In this document: piece after piece, positions 53,630 to 63,222 of the stretch | Position numbering within the stretch: position 1 is the first letter of the stretch | Layout of the letters: every line of letters starts with the position of its first letter | Assembly: GCF_005049105.1 (NCBI RefSeq) | Contig: NZ_SUKA01000003.1 | Coordinates: forward strand, 496,001-560,000 | Direction of reading: 5' to 3' | From: Sphingobacterium alkalisoli | GTDB lineage: Bacteria; Bacteroidota; Bacteroidia; Sphingobacteriales; Sphingobacteriaceae | Length of the DNA stretch: 64,000 nucleotides | Made by a program: the position numbers and the translations under genes | The notes under the pieces: generated by a model | Seen by the model: the letters and a program-made list of their open reading frames with translations, nothing else | Database searches by the model: none | What the model was told of the DNA's origin: nothing

Positions 53630-56600
53630 TTATTGTTGAACGGTCCTAATAACCACTTCTGGAGAAACTTCTCTCAACGAATGACCTACTTTCCATTTTA
53701 AAGGGCGTGAGTTATCAGTCAATGTCGTAAATAAAGATTCATTCGGCATAGTGTCCTTTCTGTAAAAAAAGGTATTTTCACCACTTTCCGTGATTAATTT
53801 CTGCCAATTATCCAATAACTTTTTAGATTTAACAAGAACCTCTGTGACTAACTCTTCAGAAATAACACCATCAATTGAAGTCGAAAATCCGGGCTTAGTT
53901 GGGCATTTCAGATATTTCTCTAGTTTTACTGAATTTTCTAATACGTCTCGTATTTCATCCTCTACATAATTCAAAATTCTATTAGAAACATCATTATCGA
54001 CATCTATAGCATTGTCATTATTAGTCAATCCAAACTCTAAATTATGCCTAATGACTACAGCTAAATACATCGGTAGATATCGATCGAGAGCTTTGCTAGC
54101 AAACGGAGTTACTGATATGGGTTCAACATAACTATAAAACTTCTCATGAAACTCTTTAAACCGCTGATAATGTGAAATATCTCTTGATCTAAAAGGGTGA
54201 TGAACTGTAAAGACGATTCCCTCTTTATCACGTGCGACACGGCTTGATGCTTGTATATACTCTGCTATATTTCTTGGCATGGAACTAATTATCATGGTAT
54301 TGAATCTCGATACATCAATACCAACAGAAATCATATTTGTCGAAATCACAAATTCAGGAGGTAATTTAGAATTTAAAACTATTTTATTTTCCTCAACGTT
54401 GATTAGCTTTAATTGTTGACCAATTTCGGTTAAATTAGTTTTCACCTCTTCACCTGTCAAGCGTCCTGTCAATTCAGAATATGATATTTTGTCATCATCT
54501 CTAATTAACTTATCGATAAATGTCCATGAAACAGTGTTTCTAACTACATAGTTCACATCACCAGGTAAATAATGATTAATTTGAGACTGTGTTTTGCCTA
54601 CTTCTTTTAAACTATTGAAATAGGATAAAACGGTATGATAATAATCAAAAATTGACTGGGCATTTTTAAATTCCTCTGTGTTATTAAATATATCCTCCAA
54701 GGAAAAGTTAGCCTTTAGATACTGAAGCCTATGAGCTAATGCAACGGATGCTACCCTAAGTTGCATCCATACTTGGGTTTTGCCAACAGGTAAAATTCCC
54801 ATGTAACGTCTTTTGGACAGGTAATTATTAAATTCGTCACGATCATAGTATGCAAAAAAAGAATCATCAGCTGATGGACCCTGTTTTGGAAATATTTCGC
54901 TTCTTCTATTAAACAAGCCAAATATTTGTTTATCCGTATTTCTAGTGGTAGCAGTAGATGTCACAACTTTAGGCTTAACCTTTGTACCATGTGTATCGAC
55001 GTAAGAACATAACGAGTCTAAGGATTTCTCGAACAATCCAACCGCACTTCCCAGCGGACCCAACAATAAATGAAGTTCATCTTGTATAATCAGCTCCGGT
55101 GGAAAATTCGTTTGTATACCATTATACCTTCCAAAAAAACGACTAGAATCTTTACTGACTTCTTCTTTCTTTATTGATACTTTATTGGCTAATGCGGCAA
55201 ATTTATCAACGGTACCAAAAAGTAAAGTCGGTGGAAATCTATAAATATCTTCGTCAAATAATAGAAATGGTATACTCTCTCCCTCACCAAAAAATGTTCC
55301 TTTATTATGAAAATCACACTTTTTATTATTACAACAAATATTAACTGGACTCTCCTTTCGATACCTTCCATTAAAATGATTAGGAGAAACATTTAACAAT
55401 GATTCATGGATAAATAAATCAGATCCACACCAAGGGCACTCAACAAAAGGTAGATTTGTTTTTAATATTATAGTCTCTATATCCTTATTTGCTTTCCTAT
55501 GACTAGAAATTTGCTCGGATATATCCATCAAATTTTCTTTCATACCTTTACGATCTCCCGACCCTGTCCAGTTATTTGGTAGTGAGTCCCCTCCTACAAA
55601 TAGCCCGATTGTTATTTTGGCACCTCCAAGCGAATAATTATTAGGTATCTCAAAATTAGCTTTTCTAATTACCTCTAAGGCACAAATTAGAATCGTGGCT
55701 CTTTGAAACTGCTGTAACGTCAACAATCGCAATGTATATCGCATTAAAACGGTAGTCCCATTGCCAAGAGCCCCCTTCATGAATCTTCTATAATTAATGC
55801 AGAACGCTATGATACCAAGATATGCTTCTGTTTTCCCTCCCCCCGCTGGGAACCAAACCAAATCTGCTATTTCATTTCTTTCTGGCCAGCCTGTCTCAAA
55901 TATATCTGCAATTGTGCTATCACCGATATCTGGTTTAACAAAGCCGTCTATATTCAAAAGTACGAAAGCCAACTGAAAAGCCCTCCACCTATATGGTTGC
56001 TCTATAAAGACAGTTTTATAGTATTCTTCATCTAGCTTGTGATTTAATAAATCAGACGAATTATTTTTTTTCAGGACACTGTTATGCAGCTGCATAAACA
56101 TGGCAGTATTCATTAACCGAAATGCTGCCATCGCAGCCGAATCTGACTCTAAAAGTCTCACATTTCGCTTAAGCCTATTGTAATCAATCTCACAGGATCT
56201 CAATTGATTTAACAAAATTTCTGCATTAGGATCATTAACTAATTCTACCCTTTTAGCAATAATCCAACTCCGGTAATCATCGATAAAAAGATGTAATTTA
56301 AAAGCTATTTCCATGTCATGAATAGAAGACAATGTCGACAAATCCCTCATAGACAAGACGGACTCATCTGTCAAAAGAGAAACGACACCATTGTCTGTAA
56401 TCTTACTGGGAGAAAACCCAATGCTAGGCGAATCTTGAACGGGTAGAAAATCTGTACTTATAAACCTATTCAATTCCAATTTCGACCAATTAATTGAGGT
56501 ATTATAACCCTCTCCATAATCTTCAAAATTCCTATACAATAGCTTGTTAAAGTTATCTTCTTGATCGAAAGCAATAAATTGTGGGGAATTGTATCGTATC

Positions 56601-57856
56601 AACGTATTCTTAACCTTCTCAACAACCTTAAGTTCAATACCAAAATATGATTTTAAATTTGCTTCATCTTTTTTGTTTAAAGCGGGAAATTCGTTGGGTT
56701 TAAGGAATAACTTTTCTTTGTTAGAAATAAGAATTTTGACATATATCCCCCCATTTTTGGCGCTACGGAGATATTGAACGGCAAACCTTAGGTCAGGGTA
56801 TTCAGCCGATACAGGAAACGGGTTAAACCTTTCAATCTTTCCTCCTGTATAAACAGGCAGCTTTAAGGATATTTTTTCAGAAAATGACTTCCAAACATGC
56901 GTAGGAGAGTTTTTTTTTAAAACATCTTTAAAATCTAATATAATACTTTTCAGTTGATTATATAACTCAAAGCCATTTATGATCTCTTTTATCTTCTCAT
57001 AAGAGTCACAATTTCCCGCCAACAGCTGTTTAAAATAATCAACGAATTGGTCTTCATAGATTGTATAAACTTCAGCAAAATTCTCGGAACCATACTTTCT
57101 TTCTCCGATTGCAAAATATTTCTTTCCTGAACTATTTTGTCCGTAATATTTAACATTAGATTTTTCCTCCAACTGCACCAAGTCATTACCTAATAATTTT
57201 TTAAATGGCTCGACAATTATGTCAGATATTAATGAATTTAAATTTACATAGTCAATTTTATAAAAACTATCGACGTCAAAATCATTTCCAAAACCTATAA
57301 AAATCAAATTATCTCTTCGTATTATCTTCAGATATTGACTTAAATATTGATTAACTAGTCTCTCAATATCATCCTGGTTCTCAAATAACAAAATAGAATA
57401 TCCTAATTCTCTGATTTTTTTCTTAGTGAACCTATTATATCTTCTAAAAGATAACACTATATCCAATTCATTATTCACATTCGCGTCTTCATTTACAACA
57501 AAAGACAAACCAAAATCAGTTGGGTAATTCTGCTGCTTACTGGATAATGTCTCAGAAACATCAGATCCTATTTCATCATTGTTTGCTGAAGTATCCTGTC
57601 GGTTCACCTCGTCCAAATCACCTTCTTGACCGTCAACATCTTTTAACGAATCTTCATTTTCGGACTCCGTTTCAGGAAATAGTATAGCAGTACTATATTG
57701 ATAAGCCGGCACTTCTGGAATCACTTCGAAATCTTTGTTATCTGTGCTTAAATCAGCCTGAAAATGATATTTAAACTTATAAGCTCCAGGTCCGATTAAT
57801 TGCTCCCTAACGAGGTTTTCAAGTCCCTCTCTTTTATTTATATGACTTAATTTCAT
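53630..57856 (-). CDS. drmA: Large SF2-type helicase, DISARM DrmA-like
   Basis: A 1408-residue helicase. Motif I WFPAGGGKTEAYLG at ~670, motif II-like IIQDELHLLLGPLGS at ~930, and C-terminal helicase motifs VISTNMISVGIDVSRF and YIQASSRVARDKEG near ~1205. A zinc-like insert (CPWCGSD ... CCNNKKCDF) lies at ~810-845. The N-terminal ~600 residues are mixed helical text with an acidic stretch (SENEDSLKDVDGQEGDLDE). This layout matches DrmA. It starts inside the end of the 782-residue gene (23-base overlap), so translation is coupled. Confidence 0.85.
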   Translation of the reverse strand: MKLSHINKREGLENLVREQLIGPGAYKFKYHFQADLSTDNKDFEVIPEVPAYQYSTAILFPETESENEDSLKDVDGQEGDLDEVNRQDTSANNDEIGSDVSETLSSKQQNYPTDFGLSFVVNEDANVNNELDIVLSFRRYNRFTKKKIRELGYSILLFENQDDIERLVNQYLSQYLKIIRRDNLIFIGFGNDFDVDSFYKIDYVNLNSLISDIIVEPFKKLLGNDLVQLEEKSNVKYYGQNSSGKKYFAIGERKYGSENFAEVYTIYEDQFVDYFKQLLAGNCDSYEKIKEIINGFELYNQLKSIILDFKDVLKKNSPTHVWKSFSEKISLKLPVYTGGKIERFNPFPVSAEYPDLRFAVQYLRSAKNGGIYVKILISNKEKLFLKPNEFPALNKKDEANLKSYFGIELKVVEKVKNTLIRYNSPQFIAFDQEDNFNKLLYRNFEDYGEGYNTSINWSKLELNRFISTDFLPVQDSPSIGFSPSKITDNGVVSLLTDESVLSMRDLSTLSSIHDMEIAFKLHLFIDDYRSWIIAKRVELVNDPNAEILLNQLRSCEIDYNRLKRNVRLLESDSAAMAAFRLMNTAMFMQLHNSVLKKNNSSDLLNHKLDEEYYKTVFIEQPYRWRAFQLAFVLLNIDGFVKPDIGDSTIADIFETGWPERNEIADLVWFPAGGGKTEAYLGIIAFCINYRRFMKGALGNGTTVLMRYTLRLLTLQQFQRATILICALEVIRKANFEIPNNYSLGGAKITIGLFVGGDSLPNNWTGSGDRKGMKENLMDISEQISSHRKANKDIETIILKTNLPFVECPWCGSDLFIHESLLNVSPNHFNGRYRKESPVNICCNNKKCDFHNKGTFFGEGESIPFLLFDEDIYRFPPTLLFGTVDKFAALANKVSIKKEEVSKDSSRFFGRYNGIQTNFPPELIIQDELHLLLGPLGSAVGLFEKSLDSLCSYVDTHGTKVKPKVVTSTATTRNTDKQIFGLFNRRSEIFPKQGPSADDSFFAYYDRDEFNNYLSKRRYMGILPVGKTQVWMQLRVASVALAHRLQYLKANFSLEDIFNNTEEFKNAQSIFDYYHTVLSYFNSLKEVGKTQSQINHYLPGDVNYVVRNTVSWTFIDKLIRDDDKISYSELTGRLTGEEVKTNLTEIGQQLKLINVEENKIVLNSKLPPEFVISTNMISVGIDVSRFNTMIISSMPRNIAEYIQASSRVARDKEGIVFTVHHPFRSRDISHYQRFKEFHEKFYSYVEPISVTPFASKALDRYLPMYLAVVIRHNLEFGLTNNDNAIDVDNDVSNRILNYVEDEIRDVLENSVKLEKYLKCPTKPGFSTSIDGVISEELVTEVLVKSKKLLDNWQKLITESGENTFFYRKDTMPNESLFTTLTDNSRPLKWKVGHSLREVSPEVVIRTVQQ

Positions 57857-60182
57857 GTTTCAAATTAGTAATTGGTTCTAAAAAGTCTGTTAATTTATCA
57901 AGAATACCATCGACTATATTATTTGCAAACTCTTCAAGATTGTATTCCTCAGAAATATCCAAGCTACTATCGTCAAGTATCTTAACAATTCTATTAGTTA
58001 CTATATCTGATCTTACAATATCAATGTAGCCCTCATCGATTATTAAATCTATTATTTCCGAATATAACCTCTTAAGCTCTACGTTATTTTTATACTTTGC
58101 TACATAGGCTATTTGCATTTCCGAAGAAGCTATATTTAGAAATTCACAGATTAAGCCTCTATCTTGCTTTCTTGGTAATTTGAAATTCTCTATATCAAAC
58201 TCTCTTACGTTCGATATATAAGTTTTGTTAAAGTAATCTTCCCCCGTAATCTTAAGACCAATCCTCTTCAATTTCTTAAACGCATCACCTTTTCGATATA
58301 AATTATAATTAAAATATTTTACACTTTCAGGAATTGCTTCTAGTTGAATTAAAAATGCATTCTTCATACTGACTTTGATCTTTTTTATATTCAGATACAA
58401 ATCATTTTCGAGGATTTCCACAGCCTTAATTTTTAAAAAATTATTCCTTAGTATATAAACTAGGCTTTCCGAATCAAAAGAAACTATTTCACCATTTAAA
58501 TTTCCAGTTACTTTTATCGAATTTTCATTTATATTCCGCCGTAAAATTTTAACCTTTTCGGTTTCTTCAACTTCATCTAAAATCTCATCGAATGTAATAA
58601 CATCGAACTTATCAACATTTACGTTCGATTTTTCCTCAACACTAATCGATTTAACGTATTTTTTTAAATCTTCCCTCGATTTACTTAATAATTTGCTTTT
58701 ATAGGATTCACAGTCAGCTCTATAAGGGGTTATTTCCGGAAAAATTCTTTGACGGATATCAGTAAAGTAGGATAAAAACTGATAATTATATAATTGATAT
58801 AGTCCGAAAGGATTAATATTGTAGTAAAGAAAATCCGGAATAACAACTTTAACAATCTTCTTCCTATCAACAAGTGCATTATTGATCAAATAGTTAATAT
58901 CAAAATTATTTAGAACATAGTTCATTTTATCTTCTTTGATCTCGCTAGAAAAAGAGGTATAAGCTTTAAGTTTACTATGATATTGCTTAAAAACGCCAAA
59001 AGGTTCTCTTAATATCCTCGATTTAGTAGAATTGTTATCTAAATCAGGAAAAATAAAATTTATCTTTTCATCAACTTTACTTAAAGTCCTTGACCAATCT
59101 AATTCATAGATGAGGTTAAACAACTCCGATAGTAGATGATAAATTGGTTTATCGAAAATGAACGGATACGATTTTTTAAAGTTTGATATCCAAAAGCTAA
59201 TTGGTTCTTCCTTGCAAATCAACAAGAAAAAATATTTTGGAAATGGATATTGATACTTATTAACATCTAAATTTTTCCAACCTTCCAAAACATCAGTAAG
59301 TAATTCTCGAATTCTACCACCTGCATTCGTTTGGACAATCTCAAAATAAGGATTTGCATCGATCAAAGGCTTCTCCCATTCAAACAACTCATTTGGCAGC
59401 ACGATCAAGTCATTACTAGAAATTGCCTTAGCATCTCTAATTGTAAAGCGATTATTAAATGTGACTTGGAGGTTATTTATATCATCTCTTATAAAGTGGG
59501 AGTTTATATTGGAAAAGTATGGATATTTAACTGATATCTGCAGCATAACATTTTGTCCATGGATTTCTTCATAAATTTCATTTAGATAATCAGTATCACC
59601 CGTCGATTCTAATCTAAAATCACTGAACAGACCATTTTTAAAGCATTCCAAAGATTTATCGTATTCTTGAACGTAAATATTCTTTACATCCAAATTAATC
59701 TTCACGACATCTTTTACAACGTCTACTTCTCGCATCGCTTGATACAACGGTAGATTATTCTTTATGTAACTAAGCTCATTCTCTCCATTCGAATAAAATA
59801 CTGGGGTAAAAGCATCTACCGTTGTATAGCAATAATTGTTTGCATCCCCCCATTTTGACACATTATCGAATGTTTCATTAAATTTGAAAATCTCATTTTT
59901 ATCATCGAAAAAATTAATCAAGAAACACTCATCTAAACCAATCGGTTCACTTTGGTTCTGCATGTTAATAGCATGGTCAAAATATTTTATATATTTTTCA
60001 AAATATTTTATATTTTGCTTAGAAAAAAATGGGAGATGAATACAAATTGAATTAGCATTAGACTGCTTGAAACGAAAATAGATCTTGCCAATAAAGCTCA
60101 ACTCTTTTATAATCCTTAAATCATTTATATCTAAACTTTTTAAGACTACATTATTTATTCTCTTGAAACCGGCTAATTCCAT
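57834..60182 (-). CDS. Unknown large protein in DISARM-like operon (possible DrmE)
   Basis: A 782-residue protein rich in Lys, Asn, Ile and Phe, as fits an AT-rich gene. I see no enzymatic motif; segments such as FDEILDEVEETEKVKILRRN are charged helices. It overlaps both neighbours (10 bases with the NERD helicase, 23 with DrmA). Class 2 DISARM has a protein of about this size, DrmE, of unknown function, in the place just before DrmA. That position and size are the only support. Confidence 0.55.
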   Translation of the reverse strand: MELAGFKRINNVVLKSLDINDLRIIKELSFIGKIYFRFKQSNANSICIHLPFFSKQNIKYFEKYIKYFDHAINMQNQSEPIGLDECFLINFFDDKNEIFKFNETFDNVSKWGDANNYCYTTVDAFTPVFYSNGENELSYIKNNLPLYQAMREVDVVKDVVKINLDVKNIYVQEYDKSLECFKNGLFSDFRLESTGDTDYLNEIYEEIHGQNVMLQISVKYPYFSNINSHFIRDDINNLQVTFNNRFTIRDAKAISSNDLIVLPNELFEWEKPLIDANPYFEIVQTNAGGRIRELLTDVLEGWKNLDVNKYQYPFPKYFFLLICKEEPISFWISNFKKSYPFIFDKPIYHLLSELFNLIYELDWSRTLSKVDEKINFIFPDLDNNSTKSRILREPFGVFKQYHSKLKAYTSFSSEIKEDKMNYVLNNFDINYLINNALVDRKKIVKVVIPDFLYYNINPFGLYQLYNYQFLSYFTDIRQRIFPEITPYRADCESYKSKLLSKSREDLKKYVKSISVEEKSNVNVDKFDVITFDEILDEVEETEKVKILRRNINENSIKVTGNLNGEIVSFDSESLVYILRNNFLKIKAVEILENDLYLNIKKIKVSMKNAFLIQLEAIPESVKYFNYNLYRKGDAFKKLKRIGLKITGEDYFNKTYISNVREFDIENFKLPRKQDRGLICEFLNIASSEMQIAYVAKYKNNVELKRLYSEIIDLIIDEGYIDIVRSDIVTNRIVKILDDSSLDISEEYNLEEFANNIVDGILDKLTDFLEPITNLKHEIKSYK

Positions 60183-61834
60183 ACCATAAGATTTAAGCTC
60201 ACCATGGCTCTAGTAGCACCAATATACAATTGAGTTCGATTCACATCTGAAAGACCTTTACCTACTAAAAGAACATCCTCATTTTCCAACCCTCTATATT
60301 TTATTGGGGTAGTAAATTTAATCTTTTCCGAGAGCAGATTGATATTATTCTCAGAAAGTTCAAGCACAAAATCATCAAAATAACTGATTAACAGATTTTT
60401 AACTTCGTCAAATATGTGGCTTTCAATCAGAATCACTTTATCCTTAGGATGAAAACTATTATTTTTAATAAAATACGAGAAGAACGCTATTTTTTTTATG
60501 ACATCGTCACTTTGGAGAAATTTTTGTCCCAACTTTTTGTAAACAAACCCAATATTTAATGACCTAATCGCTGTGCATATCTCGTTAATCTGTGGGTGCT
60601 GTGCTGTCCTAAAAACATTATCAAAAAAATAATGGATAAACCCTTCTTGAATAAAATAATCCTCATAGAATCCTAAATCTTCCGTATCAGAAAGTATAGT
60701 TTGATCAATATCATACAATATATAAAAAATGGGCGCACAATTTAGTTTATCAAATTGATTTACATACTCATAAAGGTCATTATCGAAATACTCTTGAGCC
60801 TCATCAAATATGTAGTAATCTAATTCCTTGGTTAAATACTGTTCTGCTTTGTTTTTAGAAAAAATTTCAAAGGCTATATAAGTAGGATCAATTTTGTATT
60901 CTGAAATTAGCAAATATTCAATTTTTTTCTTCACTAATAAATTAGCACAAAATATTACTCCTTTTTTTTGATTTAAATAATTTTCGGCAATTAACTTTAA
61001 TCCTAGCGCAGTTTTTCCTGTTCCCGGTTTACCTTGGATTAAGACCCTCCTATTCTTCTTCAATCCTTTTAAAATATCATAATTCGTATTTAAAATTAAA
61101 TCCGAATTTATTGTGTCAATATTGTAGCTGTATGCTATTTGATTCGGAAATAATTGGTTTTTAATTCTTCTTAATTCTTGAAGAGACATTCGAGGAAAGT
61201 TTGTAAAAACTCTATTTCTTTCCCTGTAAACATTTATTGAACTATTAATGACTTTTTTTGTTTCTTTAATAAGTCCACAGAGAAACCTATAAAAATTTTC
61301 AGTTTTGGCAAAATCTGTTTGAATATTTCTAAAGTTAGAATAGGAGTAAAAACAATGCTTGTAACCTTCTAGTTCTGGACCTACCAGTTGAAAATTATTT
61401 GTATGAGGAAAAACTATCGCCTTACAAATAAATAGTTTAGAGTTCCCTATTAAGTCCCTTAAAGAATTCACATATTCCTTCGCCTGAATAAATGGATTTT
61501 GAGCTATATAAAAATCTTCCTCTTTTAAAGAATAAAAACAGCCATTTTCGACTTTCACTGTCCCGCCTTTTACTTCTATTACAATTAGGCCATCTCTATT
61601 TAATAATAAAAAGTCAACTTGCCCTTCTACTTTGCCTTTACTACCAGGATGCATCGAAAGATTATAGTTATGGTAAAAATACCATTCATCATTGTCCTGA
61701 AAGTCAATTTGATTATTAATATTTAACAATTGTTGATAAAGCCAAATCTCCCCATTTAATGGAGACCCATCTTTCTTAACAATAGAATCCTTTAGATTAT
61801 TCTCTGGATAATTATTCAAAAATTTAATTGGCAT
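60173..61834 (-). CDS. NERD-domain nuclease fused to SF1 helicase
   Basis: A 553-residue fusion. The N-terminal ~130 residues are a NERD-type nuclease domain: GQVDFLLLNRDGLIVIEVKGG, with the Asp (74) and Glu-x-Lys (87, 89). Residues ~260-553 are a UvrD-like helicase: Walker A LIQGKPGTGKTALGLK (~265), Walker B DYYIFDEAQEYF (~342), and a closing RTQLYIGATRAM. It is the first gene of the DISARM-like operon and overlaps the next gene by 10 bases. Classic DISARM lacks this gene, so it is a new part of the module or a separate adjacent system. Confidence 0.82.
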   Translation of the reverse strand: MPIKFLNNYPENNLKDSIVKKDGSPLNGEIWLYQQLLNINNQIDFQDNDEWYFYHNYNLSMHPGSKGKVEGQVDFLLLNRDGLIVIEVKGGTVKVENGCFYSLKEEDFYIAQNPFIQAKEYVNSLRDLIGNSKLFICKAIVFPHTNNFQLVGPELEGYKHCFYSYSNFRNIQTDFAKTENFYRFLCGLIKETKKVINSSINVYRERNRVFTNFPRMSLQELRRIKNQLFPNQIAYSYNIDTINSDLILNTNYDILKGLKKNRRVLIQGKPGTGKTALGLKLIAENYLNQKKGVIFCANLLVKKKIEYLLISEYKIDPTYIAFEIFSKNKAEQYLTKELDYYIFDEAQEYFDNDLYEYVNQFDKLNCAPIFYILYDIDQTILSDTEDLGFYEDYFIQEGFIHYFFDNVFRTAQHPQINEICTAIRSLNIGFVYKKLGQKFLQSDDVIKKIAFFSYFIKNNSFHPKDKVILIESHIFDEVKNLLISYFDDFVLELSENNINLLSEKIKFTTPIKYRGLENEDVLLVGKGLSDVNRTQLYIGATRAMVSLNLMVWN

Positions 61835-62315
61835 ACTAGCTCATCTTCAAGTCAATACTTTTCATATTCAACCAACAAAACCTAGCAATAACGTTTTTGT
61901 CTAGCGTCGTTTCATTTGTCAATGGTCTGCGTTAAAATACCAATAAATATAATCAATTACAAATAAACTACTAAACAGCTGCAGTTTATAATAAAGAATA
62001 TTCTAGATATAGTATTGAACGAAACTCACCTAAAATTACAATAAGTCATAATGATTAAATTACGGGAAACCATTAAATAAATCTTCCTCGCGACTCGTCG
62101 TTCAGATTTTTATCAATTAGCAGGGCACTTAATTAATCCCTACGTACATACTGCATGCATACTAATGTGCCAATCACACCAACAACCGATTGGAGCATAG
62201 CGATAAAACAATAAAATGGATTAGTTTCAGAATAGTTAATCCGCCTTACCGAAGAAGTGCAATATGCTCCCTTATTTAATTTCGACGAAAAAATTATTTC
62301 GGCTGTTGATTCCGA
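61835..62315. other. AT-rich spacer, upstream of DISARM-like operon
   Basis: 480 bases between the start of the NERD-helicase gene and the stop of the restriction gene. No supported reading frame. It should contain the minus-strand promoter of the DISARM-like operon; I did not find a clean TAnnTTTG site. The composition is very AT-rich, like the rest of the island. Confidence 0.5.
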
Positions 62316-63029
62316 TTATTCTGTACCATATGCTCCATTGAACAATGATAATAACGATCTGACTTCCTGATTGTCGAATACTTTGCCTGTTAATTCAGTA
62401 ATAATAGTGGGCAAAATATTGAAAAGGTTTCTTAAAGCGTAATGATCTCCAGTTACCAGCTCATAAAATGATGCACCGTCCACTGCACGAACTAGTTCAA
62501 TAGCTTCTCTCCTTTGCCCTTTTTTGTTATCCGAGGGAGTAAATGGCTTGTTAAATCTCTGCGTGTTAGGAGGAATTACGGTAACGTAATAAGCGGTAAA
62601 ATCTTTATAAACACTCATTTTCCGGTTGACTGCCTCCGCCAAAGTATCATAGACACCGACCAAATCTGACCCCTTTACAGTATTGTGTTTATTTTTCACC
62701 TCTGCAATAATCATTCGATCGACGTTGACAAGATCAATAACACTTCCTGTTTTTTTATTATCCCATCCAACAACAGATCCCAAAATATTTTGATGGAAAT
62801 CGCCCACGTGGTTTTGTAATGATTTTTGTGCCTGTCTTGTTATTTCACCAATAAACCACTCCTCATACCCTATACCAAAACCACCAATTTGAAATAATGA
62901 AGAAAACGGGTCAACCACGTTTTTATTAATATTTTTTTCTGCGGCGATTTTAATCATGCCCGCTTTATCGAGCAAATTCTTCGTAGCTTCTATTAAATCT
63001 TCGTCCGAAATCCAGTTCAAATATGCCAT
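62316..63029 (-). CDS. Eco47II-type restriction endonuclease (predicted GGNCC)
   Basis: A 237-residue protein matching the Eco47II family: DEDLIEATKNLLDKAG, the FQIGGFGIGYEEWFIGEI segment, and a PD-(D/E)xK core with DLVNVDRMIIAEVKNKHNT where Asp and Glu-x-Lys are the metal site. Eco47II is an isoschizomer of Sau96I (GGNCC), so that site is expected but unproven. Divergent from the methylase gene, 193 bases apart, with palindromes in between. Confidence 0.85.
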   Translation of the reverse strand: MAYLNWISDEDLIEATKNLLDKAGMIKIAAEKNINKNVVDPFSSLFQIGGFGIGYEEWFIGEITRQAQKSLQNHVGDFHQNILGSVVGWDNKKTGSVIDLVNVDRMIIAEVKNKHNTVKGSDLVGVYDTLAEAVNRKMSVYKDFTAYYVTVIPPNTQRFNKPFTPSDNKKGQRREAIELVRAVDGASFYELVTGDHYALRNLFNILPTIITELTGKVFDNQEVRSLLSLFNGAYGTE

Positions 63030-63064
63030 ATCATCAAGTTAATAGTTCAATATTATATAAAATT

Positions 63065-63183
63065 GGTTGAATAACCTAATCAAAAAAATGTTAGTAAAAC
63101 GTCGAATGTTGAAAACTAATTTTTTTAGTAAAAATATAACCAATATATTTGTAACCATGTATAAGGTTAACCCAGTTGGTTAT
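63065..63183. promoter_or_regulatory. Operator and promoter region of the R-M pair
   Basis: Several GGTT/AACC inverted repeats: GGTT-GAAT-AACC (63065-63076), TAACC (63152-63156) with GGTTA (63165-63169), and outer ATAACCAA (63136-63143) with TTGGTTAT (63176-63183). A plus-strand TATATTTG (63144-63151, exact TAnnTTTG) sits between the outer and inner arms. The N-terminal HTH of the methylase is the obvious candidate to bind here. Confidence 0.55.
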
Positions 63184-63222
63184 TTTATATTAATAAATTT
63201 TAATCCTTTTAAAACTTAGATA

